Notes: a model not told the origin generated them from the sequence alone. Shown: positions 1-8,967, counted from the stretch's first letter. The stretch: 64,000 nucleotides of DNA from Halorientalis marina (GCF_023028345.1 NZ_CP095488.1:186001-250000), one strand, 5' to 3'. Numbers and translations: made by a program.

Positions 1-2
1 CC

Positions 3-488
3 GGGACGCAGGGCGGCCCGGCGATGCACAACATCGCCGGGAAGGCCGTGGGCTTCGGCGAGGCGCTCGAGTCGGCCTTCGAGGACTACGCCGAACAGAC
101 GGTCGCGAACGCGGCCGCACTGGCCGCCCGCCTGCAGGACAACGGTCTCTCGCCGGTCTCCGGCGGCACGGACACCCACCTCGTGCTCGTCGATCTCCGA
201 GACTCCCATCCCGACACGACCGGGAAGGAAGTCGAAGCGGCCCTCGAAGATGCGGGCATCGTCCTGAACGCCAACACGGTGCCGGGCGAGACGCGCTCGG
301 CGTTCAATCCCTCCGGCATCCGCGCCGGCACGCCCGCGCTCACGACGCGCGGCTTCGACGAGACGGCCTGCCAGGAGGTGGCCGACCTCGTTGCCCGCGT
401 CGTGGACGCACCCGCCGACGAGGGCGTCATCGCCGACGTGAGCGACCGCGTGGACGACCTGACCGACGAGTTCACGCTGTACGACTGA
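3..488 (+). CDS. glyA: Serine hydroxymethyltransferase, C-terminal part (5' end outside window)
   Basis: Open from the left window edge; the reading frame starts before the first Met at 24, with residues GTQGGPAMHNIAGKAV visible. This is the conserved SHMT segment after the PLP-lysine region (usually GTxGGP-hydrophobic-H-x-I-A-x-K-A), so roughly the last 160 of about 415 residues are present. SHMT is a cytosolic PLP enzyme that interconverts serine and glycine and makes 5,10-methylene-tetrahydrofolate. The rest shows the normal C-terminal domain (THLVLVDLR, NxNTVPGE, SGIRAGTPALTTRG). The GcvT-like protein and dihydrofolate reductase 2-4 kb downstream also belong to one-carbon metabolism. The family call is firm; the missing N-terminus cannot be assessed. 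Confidence 0.95.
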   Translation, partial: GTQGGPAMHNIAGKAVGFGEALESAFEDYAEQTVANAAALAARLQDNGLSPVSGGTDTHLVLVDLRDSHPDTTGKEVEAALEDAGIVLNANTVPGETRSAFNPSGIRAGTPALTTRGFDETACQEVADLVARVVDAPADEGVIADVSDRVDDLTDEFTLYD

Positions 489-831
489 CCGGACGGACCG
501 CAATGAGTCCCGGGCGCGCACTCACTCGCGCTCGGCGCGGTGACCGGCCTCGTCGCAGAACGTCTCGACACGCCGTCGGAGTTTCCTAGCGCATCTCGGT
601 GCAGCCGAGCGAGTCGGTTAGCTTTCGGACAACCGTCTGGCAGGTCTGGAACCGTTCGGTCGCGACTGTCTCGGGGTCGACGATGTTGAACTCCCCCTAG
701 TAACCGGGTCGTCCTCGTCGGCATCGAGTGTTCGGACAGAACGGGGACGGACTGTCCGGCTCGGAAGTGGTTCTATACCGGACCGGTAAAGATAAATTAC
801 CACGACTGAATACCTCTAGCATGGGTGCACA
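489..831. other. Intergenic stretch with a small coding-like remnant
   Basis: No complete gene seen. On the minus strand, 586-696 reads as about 36 codons (EFNIVDPETVATERF and on) between two stops, with no start codon. It looks like a decayed gene end, but the family is not recognised. An AT-richer promoter-like stretch (gataaatta near 790) precedes the small zinc protein at 832. Confidence 0.3.
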
Positions 832-987
832 ATGGGGTTTCGAAGTAAACTGTACGACCGCCTGACGTGGGACGACTACGAGCGTCCGTTCGGGTGTCTG
901 GAGTGTGGGGCGCGGCTGGACGTCGTCTATCACACCTGCCCGAAGTGTGGCAGTTTCGCGATCGAGCGGCGGACGCCGCCCGTTTGA
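832..987 (+). CDS. Small zinc-ribbon protein (51 aa)
   Basis: A 51-codon ORF from ATG 832 to TGA 985-987. It carries two CxxC pairs (CLEC near residue 22 and CPKC near 38), the layout of a one-zinc ribbon. The N-terminal part (MGFRSKLYDRLTWDDYERPF) is polar and acidic. A TATA-like gataaatta lies about 40 nt upstream. Many haloarchaeal zinc miniproteins have this size and pattern; they are presumed to act in regulation or protein contacts, but the role of this one is unknown. The next gene is 230 nt away, so it is probably a single transcription unit. Confidence 0.7.
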   Translation: MGFRSKLYDRLTWDDYERPFGCLECGARLDVVYHTCPKCGSFAIERRTPPV

Positions 988-1220
988 CTGCCGGCGCGCC
1001 ACTGGGTATCAGCCCGGCCCGTGGGCGTGACACGGCAGGCACACCGGTCGTGTGAGACCGCAGTGAGACGGGGCAAGGCGGCCGAGTCCGGCCGGGAAGT
1101 CCGTTCGAGTGGGCTGCATCGGGACCACGAAGGCGGTGCGGGCCAGTCCGGCGGGCGGTTCTCACGCGGCTGGAACGGGGGCGTAGATATATGCCGTTCC
1201 ATGGGAGACTTTGACACGGG

Positions 1221-2039
1221 ATGTACAGGGTGCTTATTCCAGTCGACGAAGAGGAGAATCGAGCGGTAGACCAGGCGAGATACGTTACCAGCCTCCCGAA
1301 CGCGGCGGCGGAGGTGACGGCGACTGTACTCTACGTGGTCCCGCCCGGGGAACTCGACACGGCGGACGAGGTGGCGTTCTCGGAGGTCGACTCGGCGGTC
1401 GCGGTAGCCGAATTGCTCGAAGAGCACGACGTGTCGGTGGAGCGCGTCGTCGAGGACGGCGGTGTCTCGGAGGAGATCGTTCGCACGGTGGACGAACTCG
1501 ACAGTCACGAAGTCGTGATGGGCGGGCGGAAACGCTCGGGTGTCGCGCAGGTACTGCTCGGCAGTACCACCCAGGACGTGTTTCTCTCGACCGAGCGACC
1601 GGTGACCGTCACGGGGACGGGAACGGTATTCAGCGACGACCGTCGGCGGGTCCTGCTTCCCGTCGACAGGGACCCGGACCGAGCGCGTCAGCAGGCGGAG
1701 TACGTGGCCGGGCTCCCCGACGCCACGGAGACCGTCGAGGCGACGGTACTGTACGTGTTCCCACACCAGGATTACGCCGGTGCACCGGACCACGAGTTCG
1801 AGGAGATCGAGGCAGCCGTCGAGGCGGCCGCGTATCTCGAAGAGCAGGGCGTGACCGTCGAACGCGTCGCGACGGGCGGGGAGGTCGCCAGGACGGTGCT
1901 GGACGCCGCCGACGAGCGCGAGGTCGACGGAATCGTGGTGGGAGGCCGCAAACGGTCGGGCGTCCAGAAGGTGGTCATGGGGAGCACTGCACAGGACATC
2001 ATCCTCTCGGCAGAGCGGCCGGTCACACTGACTGGGTGA
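1221..2039 (+). CDS. Universal stress protein, two tandem UspA domains
   Basis: 272 aa made of two Usp repeats, about residues 1-132 and 142-272. Each opens with a beta-strand and acidic loop (RVLIPVDEEE; RVLLPVDRDP) and ends with the ATP-binding pattern G-x2-G-x9-G-S/T, seen as GGRKRSGVAQVLLGST (from residue 101) and GGRKRSGVQKVVMGST (from 241). Both phosphate-binding loops are intact, so both halves probably bind nucleotide. Proteins of this family are cytosolic and are linked to stress survival; the exact ligand is unknown. ATG 1221 puts the first beta-strand at the N-terminus, as expected. Confidence 0.88.
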   Translation: MYRVLIPVDEEENRAVDQARYVTSLPNAAAEVTATVLYVVPPGELDTADEVAFSEVDSAVAVAELLEEHDVSVERVVEDGGVSEEIVRTVDELDSHEVVMGGRKRSGVAQVLLGSTTQDVFLSTERPVTVTGTGTVFSDDRRRVLLPVDRDPDRARQQAEYVAGLPDATETVEATVLYVFPHQDYAGAPDHEFEEIEAAVEAAAYLEEQGVTVERVATGGEVARTVLDAADEREVDGIVVGGRKRSGVQKVVMGSTAQDIILSAERPVTLTG

Positions 2040-2165
2040 ATCCGACGACGCGTCGCTGGCCGGTCGACGACGGAGGGCGGGGACACGAGAACGGACGTCG
2101 GAAACGGTCGAAACCGTCGCGGCAGGAACGGGAGTGGTGATGGCGAGTTCGGGGGCGCTGTGTCC

Positions 2166-3539
2166 TCAGTCGTTGCCGGACTCGGCCTCCTGTTTGGCGC
2201 CGAGTTTGGCCTGCTCGCGGGCGCTCGGGTTGACCGACTCCTTGAACGGCACCTTCGCGGTGGTCGCGAAGACCGGTTCACCCGGTTCCTCCGCGTACTC
2301 GTCGGGGAGATGGACCTGGAACTCCAGGTCGAGCTCCTCGTCGTAAACCGCGTCGTTGAGCGGCACGTCGGTCTCCGCCTCGATCATCTCGGCGGGGACG
2401 AAGCCCATGCCGATGTTGGTCTCGAGGTCGGGGTTGTACCACGGCGAGGTGAGATAGCCACACTCCTCGCCCGTCTCGGGGTCCGAGATGAGCCAGAAGT
2501 CGGGCGCGTAGTCACGGATCGGCTCGCCGGCCATCTTCAGCCCGATGAGCTTGAGCTCGAACGGATAGTCACCGTTCTCGATCTTCTCTTTCTGCGCTTC
2601 GAGTGCCTCCTTGCCGATGTAGTCGGCGTCCTTGTCGTCGGGCACCTGGTAGCCGAGGTTGACCTGGAACGGCGAGGTCTCGTGGTCGAGATCCTGCCCC
2701 CAGGACATGATGCCAGCCGCGATGCGGCGGTGGTGCCCGGGCGCGATCTGCATCCCGCCGTGGTCGACGACGGCGTCGTGGACCGGGTCCCAGACGCGCT
2801 CGCCGTACTTGTTGGCTTCCTTGACGTAGACCTCGAAGCCCTCCTCGCCGGAGAAGCCGGTCTGGCTGACCAGACAGTCGACCCCGTTGATCTCGGCCTC
2901 CATCAGGCCGTAGTAGGGGATCTCCTTGACCTCCTCGCCGACGACGTCGACCATGACGTCCAGGGCGAGGGGCCCCTGAATCTGCATGGGGGCAACGTCG
3001 ATCTCGTCGATCTCCACGTCGAAATCCATGCCGACGTTGACGCCCTGGAGCCACTGCATGAGCGTGGAGTCGGAGATGGAGAACCAGAACTCGTCTTCCG
3101 CGGGGCGCAGGAGCACGGGATCGTTCAGCACGCCGCCGTCCTCGTTACAGAGGATGACGTACTTCCCGTTCATCGGTTCGATCTGGCTCACGTCGCGGGT
3201 GACGACGTAGTTCGTCAGGGCCTCGGCGTCCGGTCCCTTGACGCGAATCTGGCGCTCGACGGCGACGTCCCAGATGGTGACTTTCTCGGTCAGTGCCTCG
3301 TACTCCTTCATCGCCCCGCCGTCTTCCGGCTCGACGAGCCCGCGCGGATGATAGAGACGGTTGTACACGGTACAGCGCCACGCGCCGTTCTCGTCGAAGG
3401 ACTTGTGAAAGAACGGCGATTTACGGACGCGCGTCGAGACCAGCATCTCGATTCCGGGGTCCCCGGTCTGGCGGAGATTCCGGGGCACGACCCGGTCGGA
3501 TTGGTCGACACTCGGATAGTTCGGATGGTCGTCTGACAT
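2166..3539 (-). CDS. GcvT-superfamily aminomethyltransferase / DmdA-like demethylase
   Basis: 457 aa from ATG 3539. A reading seven codons longer (3560) exists, but the TATA box at 3566-3571 sits 27-32 nt before ATG 3539, fitting a leaderless transcript from this codon. Folate-binding GcvT fold features are VWDVAVERQI-like (here IWDVAVERQIRVKG), GKYVILCNEDGGVLNDPVL, and QTGFSGEEGFEVYV in the THF-binding domain. DVAVERQI and the FWFSISDS segment resemble dimethylsulfoniopropionate demethylase DmdA and its relatives more than true glycine-cleavage T protein, which is about 370 aa. It probably moves a methyl or one-carbon group to tetrahydrofolate; the substrate (DMSP, dimethylglycine, other) is not fixed by sequence. 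No gcvH/gcvP neighbours are visible, which argues against a glycine cleavage role. Confidence 0.75.
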   Translation of the reverse strand: MSDDHPNYPSVDQSDRVVPRNLRQTGDPGIEMLVSTRVRKSPFFHKSFDENGAWRCTVYNRLYHPRGLVEPEDGGAMKEYEALTEKVTIWDVAVERQIRVKGPDAEALTNYVVTRDVSQIEPMNGKYVILCNEDGGVLNDPVLLRPAEDEFWFSISDSTLMQWLQGVNVGMDFDVEIDEIDVAPMQIQGPLALDVMVDVVGEEVKEIPYYGLMEAEINGVDCLVSQTGFSGEEGFEVYVKEANKYGERVWDPVHDAVVDHGGMQIAPGHHRRIAAGIMSWGQDLDHETSPFQVNLGYQVPDDKDADYIGKEALEAQKEKIENGDYPFELKLIGLKMAGEPIRDYAPDFWLISDPETGEECGYLTSPWYNPDLETNIGMGFVPAEMIEAETDVPLNDAVYDEELDLEFQVHLPDEYAEEPGEPVFATTAKVPFKESVNPSAREQAKLGAKQEAESGND

Positions 3540-3565
3540 TCCTATGCAACATGATGGCATATACC

Positions 3566-3571
3566 ATTAAA
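3566..3571 (-). promoter_or_regulatory. TATA box of the GcvT/DmdA-like gene
   Basis: Minus-strand sequence tttaat begins 32 nt before ATG 3539. Haloarchaeal TATA boxes are centred about 27 nt before the transcription start, so transcription should begin at or very near the start codon. Confidence 0.5.
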
Positions 3572-3661
3572 TGAACACGCTTAGCACTACTGGCATTTAT
3601 TTGCGGTCGACTATTTGATCGGATGTTAGTACGGACACATTTCTGTTGGACCCGGAGCCCG

Positions 3662-4171
3662 TCACTCACGCTCGCCCCGGGCCGGCGTCTCCGTGCGATG
3701 GTACCGGACGATGTCGAATGCATTGCCTGCCTCGCGCTCGCTCTCTACCCAGCGGTCCCAGGCGACCGCAGGAAAGGTTGTGTCGCCCGCGACGGACTCG
3801 TCGAGTTCGGTCAGGAGCAGTTCGTCGGCCACCGGGAGGAACGTCTCGTAGACCGACGCCCCGCCGGCAACGTAGGCCGTCGTCGCGCCGGTCGCGGCCG
3901 CCGCCTCGATCGCCGCCGCGCGCGAATCGACCGCCGTCACGTCCCCGTCGAACCGGGCCGGGTCGCTCGTGAGCACCACGGTGTCCCGGTCGGGAAGCGG
4001 CCCGCCCAGTCGCTCCCGGATCGCCTCGAACGTCACTCGCCCCAGGATGACCGGGTGGCCGGTCGTCGTCTCCCGGAAGTGATCGAGGTCTGCCGGGTAG
4101 TGCCACGGCATCTCCCCGTCCGCACCGATGACGCCGTTCGCCGCGATGGCCGCGATCATCACCAGTCGCAT
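3662..4171 (-). CDS. folA: Dihydrofolate reductase
   Basis: 169 aa from ATG 4171 (MRLVMIAAIAANGVIG). A 14-codon upstream extension is basic and unlike the family, so it is rejected. Features: AxANGVIG at the N-terminus, GEMPWHYPADLDHF (catalytic acidic residue and folate pocket), GHPVILGRVTFEAI (NADPH site) and YVAGGASVYETFLP. It reduces dihydrofolate to tetrahydrofolate with NADPH in the cytosol, renewing the cofactor used by glyA and the GcvT-like protein nearby. Length matches halophilic DHFRs (about 160). Haloarchaea often carry several folA paralogues; which one this is cannot be told from sequence alone. Confidence 0.9.
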   Translation of the reverse strand: MRLVMIAAIAANGVIGADGEMPWHYPADLDHFRETTTGHPVILGRVTFEAIRERLGGPLPDRDTVVLTSDPARFDGDVTAVDSRAAAIEAAAATGATTAYVAGGASVYETFLPVADELLLTELDESVAGDTTFPAVAWDRWVESEREAGNAFDIVRYHRTETPARGERE

Positions 4172-4692
4172 CCAGTCGCCACGAACTACTCGACGGGTAT
4201 TAAACACCGGCACCGCGACGGCCCGGACCCGTGGGCTACCAGCGGACGGCTAATCATAATTCGATTCCTGTTATATCTTTATTAAAGTAAGATACAGTAT
4301 ATTACCTCAGCGAGCCAGTACCTGCTCGGTGACGATGGTCGTTGCGGCCAACCTGAAACACCGGGTATCGGTTCGCGACCCGTTTTCGTACATTCTATGG
4401 GCGCAGAAGGTGGCACTACGCTGTCTTACTGGCTCCCACGGTGTTGCGCGGTCGATGGTGCTGTATTACGTCCTTACGGCCCGAAACGCTCCGGTCCAGG
4501 TTACGACGAGGAGGAGAAGACGGTGAACAACCCAACCCTACTCTGGGGATCGTCTCGAGGCGTATTCTCACGCATTCCTTTCAAATATATTTGTATCCTT
4601 TATTTTTTATCTTTTGGAGCGATGCCCGTTGACACGAGAGGTGGTAGCCAGTATCGCGCGTCATTTATACTGCTCTGGTTGTAACTACTGCT
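4172..4692. other. Gene-free, AT-rich stretch
   Basis: About 520 bases with no supportable gene. Several short ORFs (for example 4397-4684) lack the acidic composition of real haloarchaeal proteins. AT-rich runs (gttatatctttattaaag near 4272; tatattacct near 4298; caaatatatttg near 4582) could be promoter elements. Nothing RNA-like is recognised. Confidence 0.4.
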
Positions 4693-4956
4693 ATGGGTAC
4701 GGTCTCGATTGGGCCCGGTCCGGACGCCGCCCGCGCGTTTCGCCTCGGGATGATCACCGGGGCGATCGTCGGACTCTTAGCGCTGGGCGGCCTCTACTGG
4801 GCAGAGATGATCGCGCCGGTCGTCGCTGGGTACGCGCTCGTCGCGCTGTTCCCGATCTACCTCGTGTTCGTCGCGGTGATCCTCAGCCGGTGGCTCGGCT
4901 ACGACAAGGACGCCACGTCGCTCCGGCCCGTGTACCGCTCGAAGAACTCGGACTGA
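4693..4956 (+). CDS. Small two-helix membrane protein, unknown function
   Basis: 87 aa from ATG 4693. Two hydrophobic helices are visible, about residues 18-38 (GMITGAIVGLLALGGLYW) and 42-66 (VVAGYALVALFPIYLVFVAV), with a charged C-terminal tail (RWLGYDKDATSLRPVYRSKNSD). The polar N-terminus has no signal peptide or lipobox. It ends 9 nt before the stop of the convergent Bat-type regulator gene. The family is not recognised. Confidence 0.6.
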   Translation: MGTVSIGPGPDAARAFRLGMITGAIVGLLALGGLYWAEMIAPVVAGYALVALFPIYLVFVAVILSRWLGYDKDATSLRPVYRSKNSD

Positions 4957-4965
4957 GAACCGGGG

Positions 4966-5625
4966 CTAATCGTCCGGTCTGTTCTCGGCGATGGTCGCCG
5001 CGATGAGGTTGCGCATCCCGCGCCGCAGTCGTCCACTGATAGCTGTCGACGACAGCCCCATCTCGTCTGCCACCTCGTCGAGCGATTTCTCCCGCGGTTC
5101 GCTAAAGTAGCCCCGCCTGTAGGCGGTGTTCAGCGCCGTCCGCTGTTCGTCGGTGAGGCCGTAGGAGCCCTCCCCACCTGCGTCCTCGTTCCCGTATATC
5201 TCGATGATGTCGAGGGAGATATCGTGTTCCCGTGCGTACTCCCAGACCGTGTTGAGCGCCGCCCGATCAGGGAGTAGCAGGCGGACCAGCCACCCGTGCC
5301 CTCTCGTTTCGGTATGGATGAGAAACCCGTTCACTTCGGTCACGATCGGACTGATGAGTTTCGTATCCGGCGTGTGTTCGATGTAGTAGACGCCGGTTCC
5401 ATCGGTCCAGTCGACGAGGTCGTACGACGCCACCGTCGGGTCCGAGTCGAGTATTTCCTCGAGGGCCTCGCGGTCGTCGTACTCGATGAGGAAGGGGAAC
5501 GCCGTCACTCCGGGCATGGTCGTCCCCTGTGTGATGACCCTGATGTCGACCTCTTCGAGAGCCCGAATCGTCGGAACGAGCGCGAGGTGGTCGTGCTGGA
5601 TGTGGAGTTTCGCTGTGATGGACAT
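4966..5625 (-). CDS. Bat-type HTH_10 transcriptional regulator
   Basis: 219 aa. The C-terminal third carries the bacterio-opsin-activator HTH (HTH_10): LTDEQRTALNTAYRRGYFSEPREKSLDEVADEMGLSSTAISGRLRRGM at about residues 158-205 (shown here by its ends: LTDEQRTALN, YFSEPRE, LSSTAISGRLRR). The N-terminal about 150 residues form the sensor-like region common to short haloarchaeal members. ATG 5625 gives MSITAKLHIQ, a typical first beta-strand. It presumably binds DNA and controls nearby or unlinked genes; no target is evident. It is one of five HTH_10 proteins in this window. Confidence 0.88.
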   Translation of the reverse strand: MSITAKLHIQHDHLALVPTIRALEEVDIRVITQGTTMPGVTAFPFLIEYDDREALEEILDSDPTVASYDLVDWTDGTGVYYIEHTPDTKLISPIVTEVNGFLIHTETRGHGWLVRLLLPDRAALNTVWEYAREHDISLDIIEIYGNEDAGGEGSYGLTDEQRTALNTAYRRGYFSEPREKSLDEVADEMGLSSTAISGRLRRGMRNLIAATIAENRPDD

Positions 5626-5827
5626 GGCGGCTTGCGCCGGGTCGGTCGCCAGCGACAGCCGCCCCCCGGCGGCGACCCATCGCGGCCCGCTCCCGTGATT
5701 GATTGCATGGATACACTTTAGCGACCTACATTAGTTTTTGTGTTGGGGAGACGATAATTGTGCGCGGGTCGAGTCGTGCCTTCGGTTGCGTGCGGTTAAT
5801 GAACCGGGCCGCGTTACCGCCGTTAGG

Positions 5828-6415
5828 ATGTCCGGCGACACTGGCTGTAAGGTCGATCGCGTCTGCGAGCGGTGGGATTTGACGATGGGCGACGAACTCC
5901 GCGAGCGGTGGAGAGGCGGCGAGAGCCTGCGCGAGCTCGAAACCGTCTTCAACGAGGCCGTCCTCCGAGCGGCCCTACAGTCGGCCGATGCGGACGTCAT
6001 CGACGGCGAAGCGGCGAACCTCTACCGACTCCTGACCGACGACTCCGTCAGCGCCGGGCAACGCGTCGACGCCGAGGCACGCCTCCGCCGGGCCGGTCTC
6101 GACCCGACCGCAGTCACCGACGACTTCGTGAGCTACGGCACCGTCAGGACGCACCTGAACGAGTGTCTCGGCATCGAGACGACACGCGACACCCGGCTCG
6201 ACCCCGACGAAGGACGCACCACCGTCCTCAAACTCCTCTCGCGAACGGAGTCGGTCACCGAGCGGACGATAGCACGGCTCACCGACCAGGGAGCGCTGAC
6301 TATTCCGGCACCGTCGGTCACGCTCAGCCTCCGGGTGGCTTGTGATCAGTGTGGTGACGAGTACTCCTTCTCACAGCTCCTGTCCCGTGGCGGCTGTTCC
6401 TGCGGGGCGGACTGA
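5828..6415 (+). CDS. rdfA: Rod-determining factor RdfA
   Basis: 195 aa from ATG 5828 (MSGDTGCKVDRVCERWDL). An upstream start at 5738 adds 30 basic residues and is rejected. Matches the RdfA layout: KV-R-hydrophobic start, a helical middle (LRELETVFNEAVLRAALQSA; VYRLLTDD-like LYRLLTDDSVS), and a C-terminal Cys cluster CDQCGDEYSFSQLLSRGGCSC. In Haloferax volcanii, RdfA is needed for rod-shaped cells and is encoded next to a SMC-like protein (Sph3). Here the stop lies 5 nt from the stop of a convergent SMC-related gene, the same partnership in tail-to-tail form. The molecular mechanism is not known. Confidence 0.82.
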   Translation: MSGDTGCKVDRVCERWDLTMGDELRERWRGGESLRELETVFNEAVLRAALQSADADVIDGEAANLYRLLTDDSVSAGQRVDAEARLRRAGLDPTAVTDDFVSYGTVRTHLNECLGIETTRDTRLDPDEGRTTVLKLLSRTESVTERTIARLTDQGALTIPAPSVTLSLRVACDQCGDEYSFSQLLSRGGCSCGAD

Positions 6416-6420
6416 GCCGG

Positions 6421-8370
6421 TTACGGGTCTGCGGCGATGGAGGCGGTCGAGACGACCGCGTAGTCGTCGGCCAGCACCGCCCGCTCCTCGGGGAGCACGG
6501 CCGCGACGACGTAGCGCGCGTGCTGGGCAAAGTGCTCGACGAGGCCGCGGATACGGTCAGCGTCGAACATTTCGACGGCGTCGACGACGACGAACGGGAC
6601 CGTTTCGTCCACGTCGTGGGCGAGGTAACCCGCGAGCGCGACGACCAGCCCGATGACCTCCCGCTCGCTTTTGCTCAGGTTGTCCACGGTGTCGTCGTAG
6701 GCCCGCCCGTCCTCGGTCCGCCTGACGACGTGGAGGTCGAAGTCGGTCTCCGGTGACGCCCCGTTGCCGGCGACCCGTCGCTCGATCCAGACCCGTTCGA
6801 TGGCGTCGTATCCGAGGGCGTCGAGGACCTCCTGCATCTGTTCGTTGAACGTCGCGACCAGCGTCCGTTCGATCTCGTCGATGCGCTCGCGTTGCTCGCG
6901 GAGGGCGTCGGCGACCGACGACCGCTCGTCCTCGATTTCGGGGCGCTCGTCGAGGGCCGCTTCGATGTCGGCGATCTCCGACTCGACGCGCTCCAGGTCG
7001 TTCGAGAGGGTGCCGCGCTCGTACTCCAGGTCACCGACCGTCTCGTACCACTCCGCGAGCCGGTCCGTCTCGTCTTCGGGCTCCGTGGCCCGTTCCTGGA
7101 GTGTCGCGATCTCCGACTCCAGGTCGGCCCGCCGCTCCCGGAGGTCGGCCAGGGTCTCGCGGCGCTCCTCGATCTCAGTCTCGATGCGGTCGCGGCGGTC
7201 CGCGAGGTCGTCGAGTTCCGCCTGCCGCGTTTCGATGTCGCGTTTCCGCTCGGTCAACACCTGAATGCGTTCAGTGACCGTGTCGCGCTGGTTGCGCTTC
7301 TCTTTGAGTATCTCGCGGACGGTCTCGACCTGTTCGGCGATCTGAGCACGCTCGACTGTGCTGCCGCAGGTCCAGCAGGTGATCGACTGCGAGGACGGGT
7401 CCAACTCCGAGACCACGTCGTCGGCCGTCATGCGGTCCGGGACTGCGGCTCCCTCGTCGAGGAGCCCGGTGTTCATCTCGACGATCGGGGACAGCGCGTT
7501 GATCGTCGAGGTGAGTTGCTGTTTCTGCCCGTGGAGCGTCGACAGTTCGTCCTCGATGTCCGTGATGGTCGTCTCCTCGTCGCCACCGCGGAGGTCGGCC
7601 AATCGTTCGGTGACCTCCTCGAGTTCGTCCTCCAGAGACGCCAGGGCCTCCTCGTTGGTACGGATGCGAGACTGGAGGTCGTTTCGCTCCGAGCGCTTCT
7701 CGGTCAGTTCCGTGGCCGCCTCGTCGTCGGTCGCCTCCGCTTCAGCCTCCAGTTCTTCGATGCGCTCGCGGTGATCGCGGAGGTCCGCGGTGACCGCGTC
7801 GATGTCGTCTTCGAGCGATTCCCGACGGCTCCGGAGTCCGGGGAGGCGCTCCTCCATCCGGTCGAGTTCGTCGAGGCGTTCGTCAAGCGACCGTTTCTCG
7901 GCGGTCAGTCGGCTAATTTCGGCCTCTATCTCCTCGGTGTCGACCGGACGCATCAGGAGGTCGTAGAGGTCACCGTCGGTCACCACCGCCTGCCGGATGG
8001 GGTTGGTCTCGGTCAGCGCGACGAACAGGTCACAGCAGTCACTGGCAGTGGCGTACGGGTCGGCGTCGACAGCGACCGTTTCGCCGTCCTGCCGTGTGAG
8101 GGACAGCGAGTGCGCCGCCCCGTCGAGGTCGAGCTGGACCGAACCGCTGTCGGCGTCGCTCTTGAGCGGCGGCACAGGCCCGCCGAGGACACCGGCGAGC
8201 GCGCGGAGCAGCGATGACTTGTTCGACGCGTTCCGCCCGGCGACGAGGGTGACACCACGCGAAAGCGGAACCGACGCCTCGGCGATGCCGCCGACGTTCG
8301 CGACCCGTAACCGGCCTTTCACCTCTCCGTCGTCGGTCGGTGCCGACGTTGCGGTATCGTTCTCTGTCAT
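6421..8370 (-). CDS. Archaea-specific SMC-related ATPase (Sph-like) with zinc hook
   Basis: 649 aa from ATG 8370 (MTENDTATSAPTDDG); a 40-codon upstream extension is basic and unlikely. Walker A GRNASNKSSLL lies at about residues 45-55. Long heptad-rich coiled coils flank a CWTCGS zinc hook near residue 331, then come the signature LSKSEREVIGLVVAL and Walker B VPFVVVDAVEMFDA near 590. The half-size, Rad50-like layout is that of the haloarchaeal SMC-related family, which pairs with RdfA in cell-shape control. It probably dimerises through the hook and hydrolyses ATP at a head dimer. Walker A has Asn-Lys-Ser in place of the usual GKS/T, a family trait rather than a lesion. Confidence 0.85.
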   Translation of the reverse strand: MTENDTATSAPTDDGEVKGRLRVANVGGIAEASVPLSRGVTLVAGRNASNKSSLLRALAGVLGGPVPPLKSDADSGSVQLDLDGAAHSLSLTRQDGETVAVDADPYATASDCCDLFVALTETNPIRQAVVTDGDLYDLLMRPVDTEEIEAEISRLTAEKRSLDERLDELDRMEERLPGLRSRRESLEDDIDAVTADLRDHRERIEELEAEAEATDDEAATELTEKRSERNDLQSRIRTNEEALASLEDELEEVTERLADLRGGDEETTITDIEDELSTLHGQKQQLTSTINALSPIVEMNTGLLDEGAAVPDRMTADDVVSELDPSSQSITCWTCGSTVERAQIAEQVETVREILKEKRNQRDTVTERIQVLTERKRDIETRQAELDDLADRRDRIETEIEERRETLADLRERRADLESEIATLQERATEPEDETDRLAEWYETVGDLEYERGTLSNDLERVESEIADIEAALDERPEIEDERSSVADALREQRERIDEIERTLVATFNEQMQEVLDALGYDAIERVWIERRVAGNGASPETDFDLHVVRRTEDGRAYDDTVDNLSKSEREVIGLVVALAGYLAHDVDETVPFVVVDAVEMFDADRIRGLVEHFAQHARYVVAAVLPEERAVLADDYAVVSTASIAADP

Positions 8371-8676
8371 GAGTCGTGTCTGCTGGTTGCGACGGCCACG
8401 TGTCGAGCGGACCCAGCCGGTGCGGTGTCGGAACGGCCCACAGGCCCACACACCGGGATACGTCGCTGTGCACGGCTTGAGGCCCCGCACACGTGCCGTC
8501 GTTCCGTCCGCGGACGGTTCGGCCTGGAGTCCGGCCGCCCGGACCGCACGCGGACGACGTCACGGCCAACGGGCGACCCCTCCAGAAGCTACGTAGAAGG
8601 TCCGGACGACCGGATAAAAAGATGTTGAATATTACAGGCGAATTGGAATATAGAATCCCGTCTCATATTATGTGAT
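8371..8676. other. Promoter-containing spacer between the SMC-like and HalOD1 genes
   Basis: 306 bases with no supportable gene. The AT-rich right part (aaaaagatgttgaatatta near 8616; catattatgtgat just before 8677) probably holds the promoter of the HalOD1 gene; the left part serves the SMC-related gene on the minus strand. Confidence 0.4.
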
Positions 8677-8967
8677 ATGGCAACAGCCATCACTGACGGG
8701 GAGGACGGGGTTACACACAACCTCGTACACGAGTGGGGCGGGGAAACCGCCGTGAGCGAGCGGATCGTCAGCGCCATCGCCGGATTCGAGGGGGAAGACC
8801 CCGCGTCACTCCCGGCGCTGTCAGAGAGCATCAATCCGGCCGCATTGGACGCGCTCTTCGATCTTGGTTCCGACGGAACCGTCCGACCGGCCTGTGTCAC
8901 CTTCTCCTACTGCGGGTACACGATCGTCGTACAGAGTACCGGCCGCGTACTGCTCCGCGAAGACTGA
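8677..8967 (+). CDS. HalOD1 output-domain protein
   Basis: 96 aa consisting of little more than one haloarchaeal output domain 1 (HalOD1): SERIVSAIAGFEGEDPASL, then LSESINPAALDALFDL and VTFSYCGYTIVVQSTGRVLL. Stand-alone HalOD1 proteins of about 80-100 aa are abundant in Halobacteria and are predicted output modules of signalling systems, but no biochemical role is established. ATG 8677 follows an AT-rich promoter region. The next gene on the same strand starts 175 nt later, so a shared transcript is not assured. Confidence 0.8.
   Translation: MATAITDGEDGVTHNLVHEWGGETAVSERIVSAIAGFEGEDPASLPALSESINPAALDALFDLGSDGTVRPACVTFSYCGYTIVVQSTGRVLLRED

Noticed and set aside
2160-3536. 458-aa plus-strand ORF opposite the GcvT/DmdA-like gene
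   Set aside because: Antisense shadow: its Val/Leu/Asp/Arg-rich sequence reflects the GC-rich third positions of the real gene and has no domain.
4397-4684. 95-aa plus-strand ORF in the AT-rich gap
   Set aside because: Rich in Cys, Arg and Tyr, not acidic, no homologous motif; probably chance.
6892-8217. 441-aa plus-strand ORF opposite the SMC-related gene
   Set aside because: Antisense to a well-supported coiled-coil ATPase; no recognisable fold.
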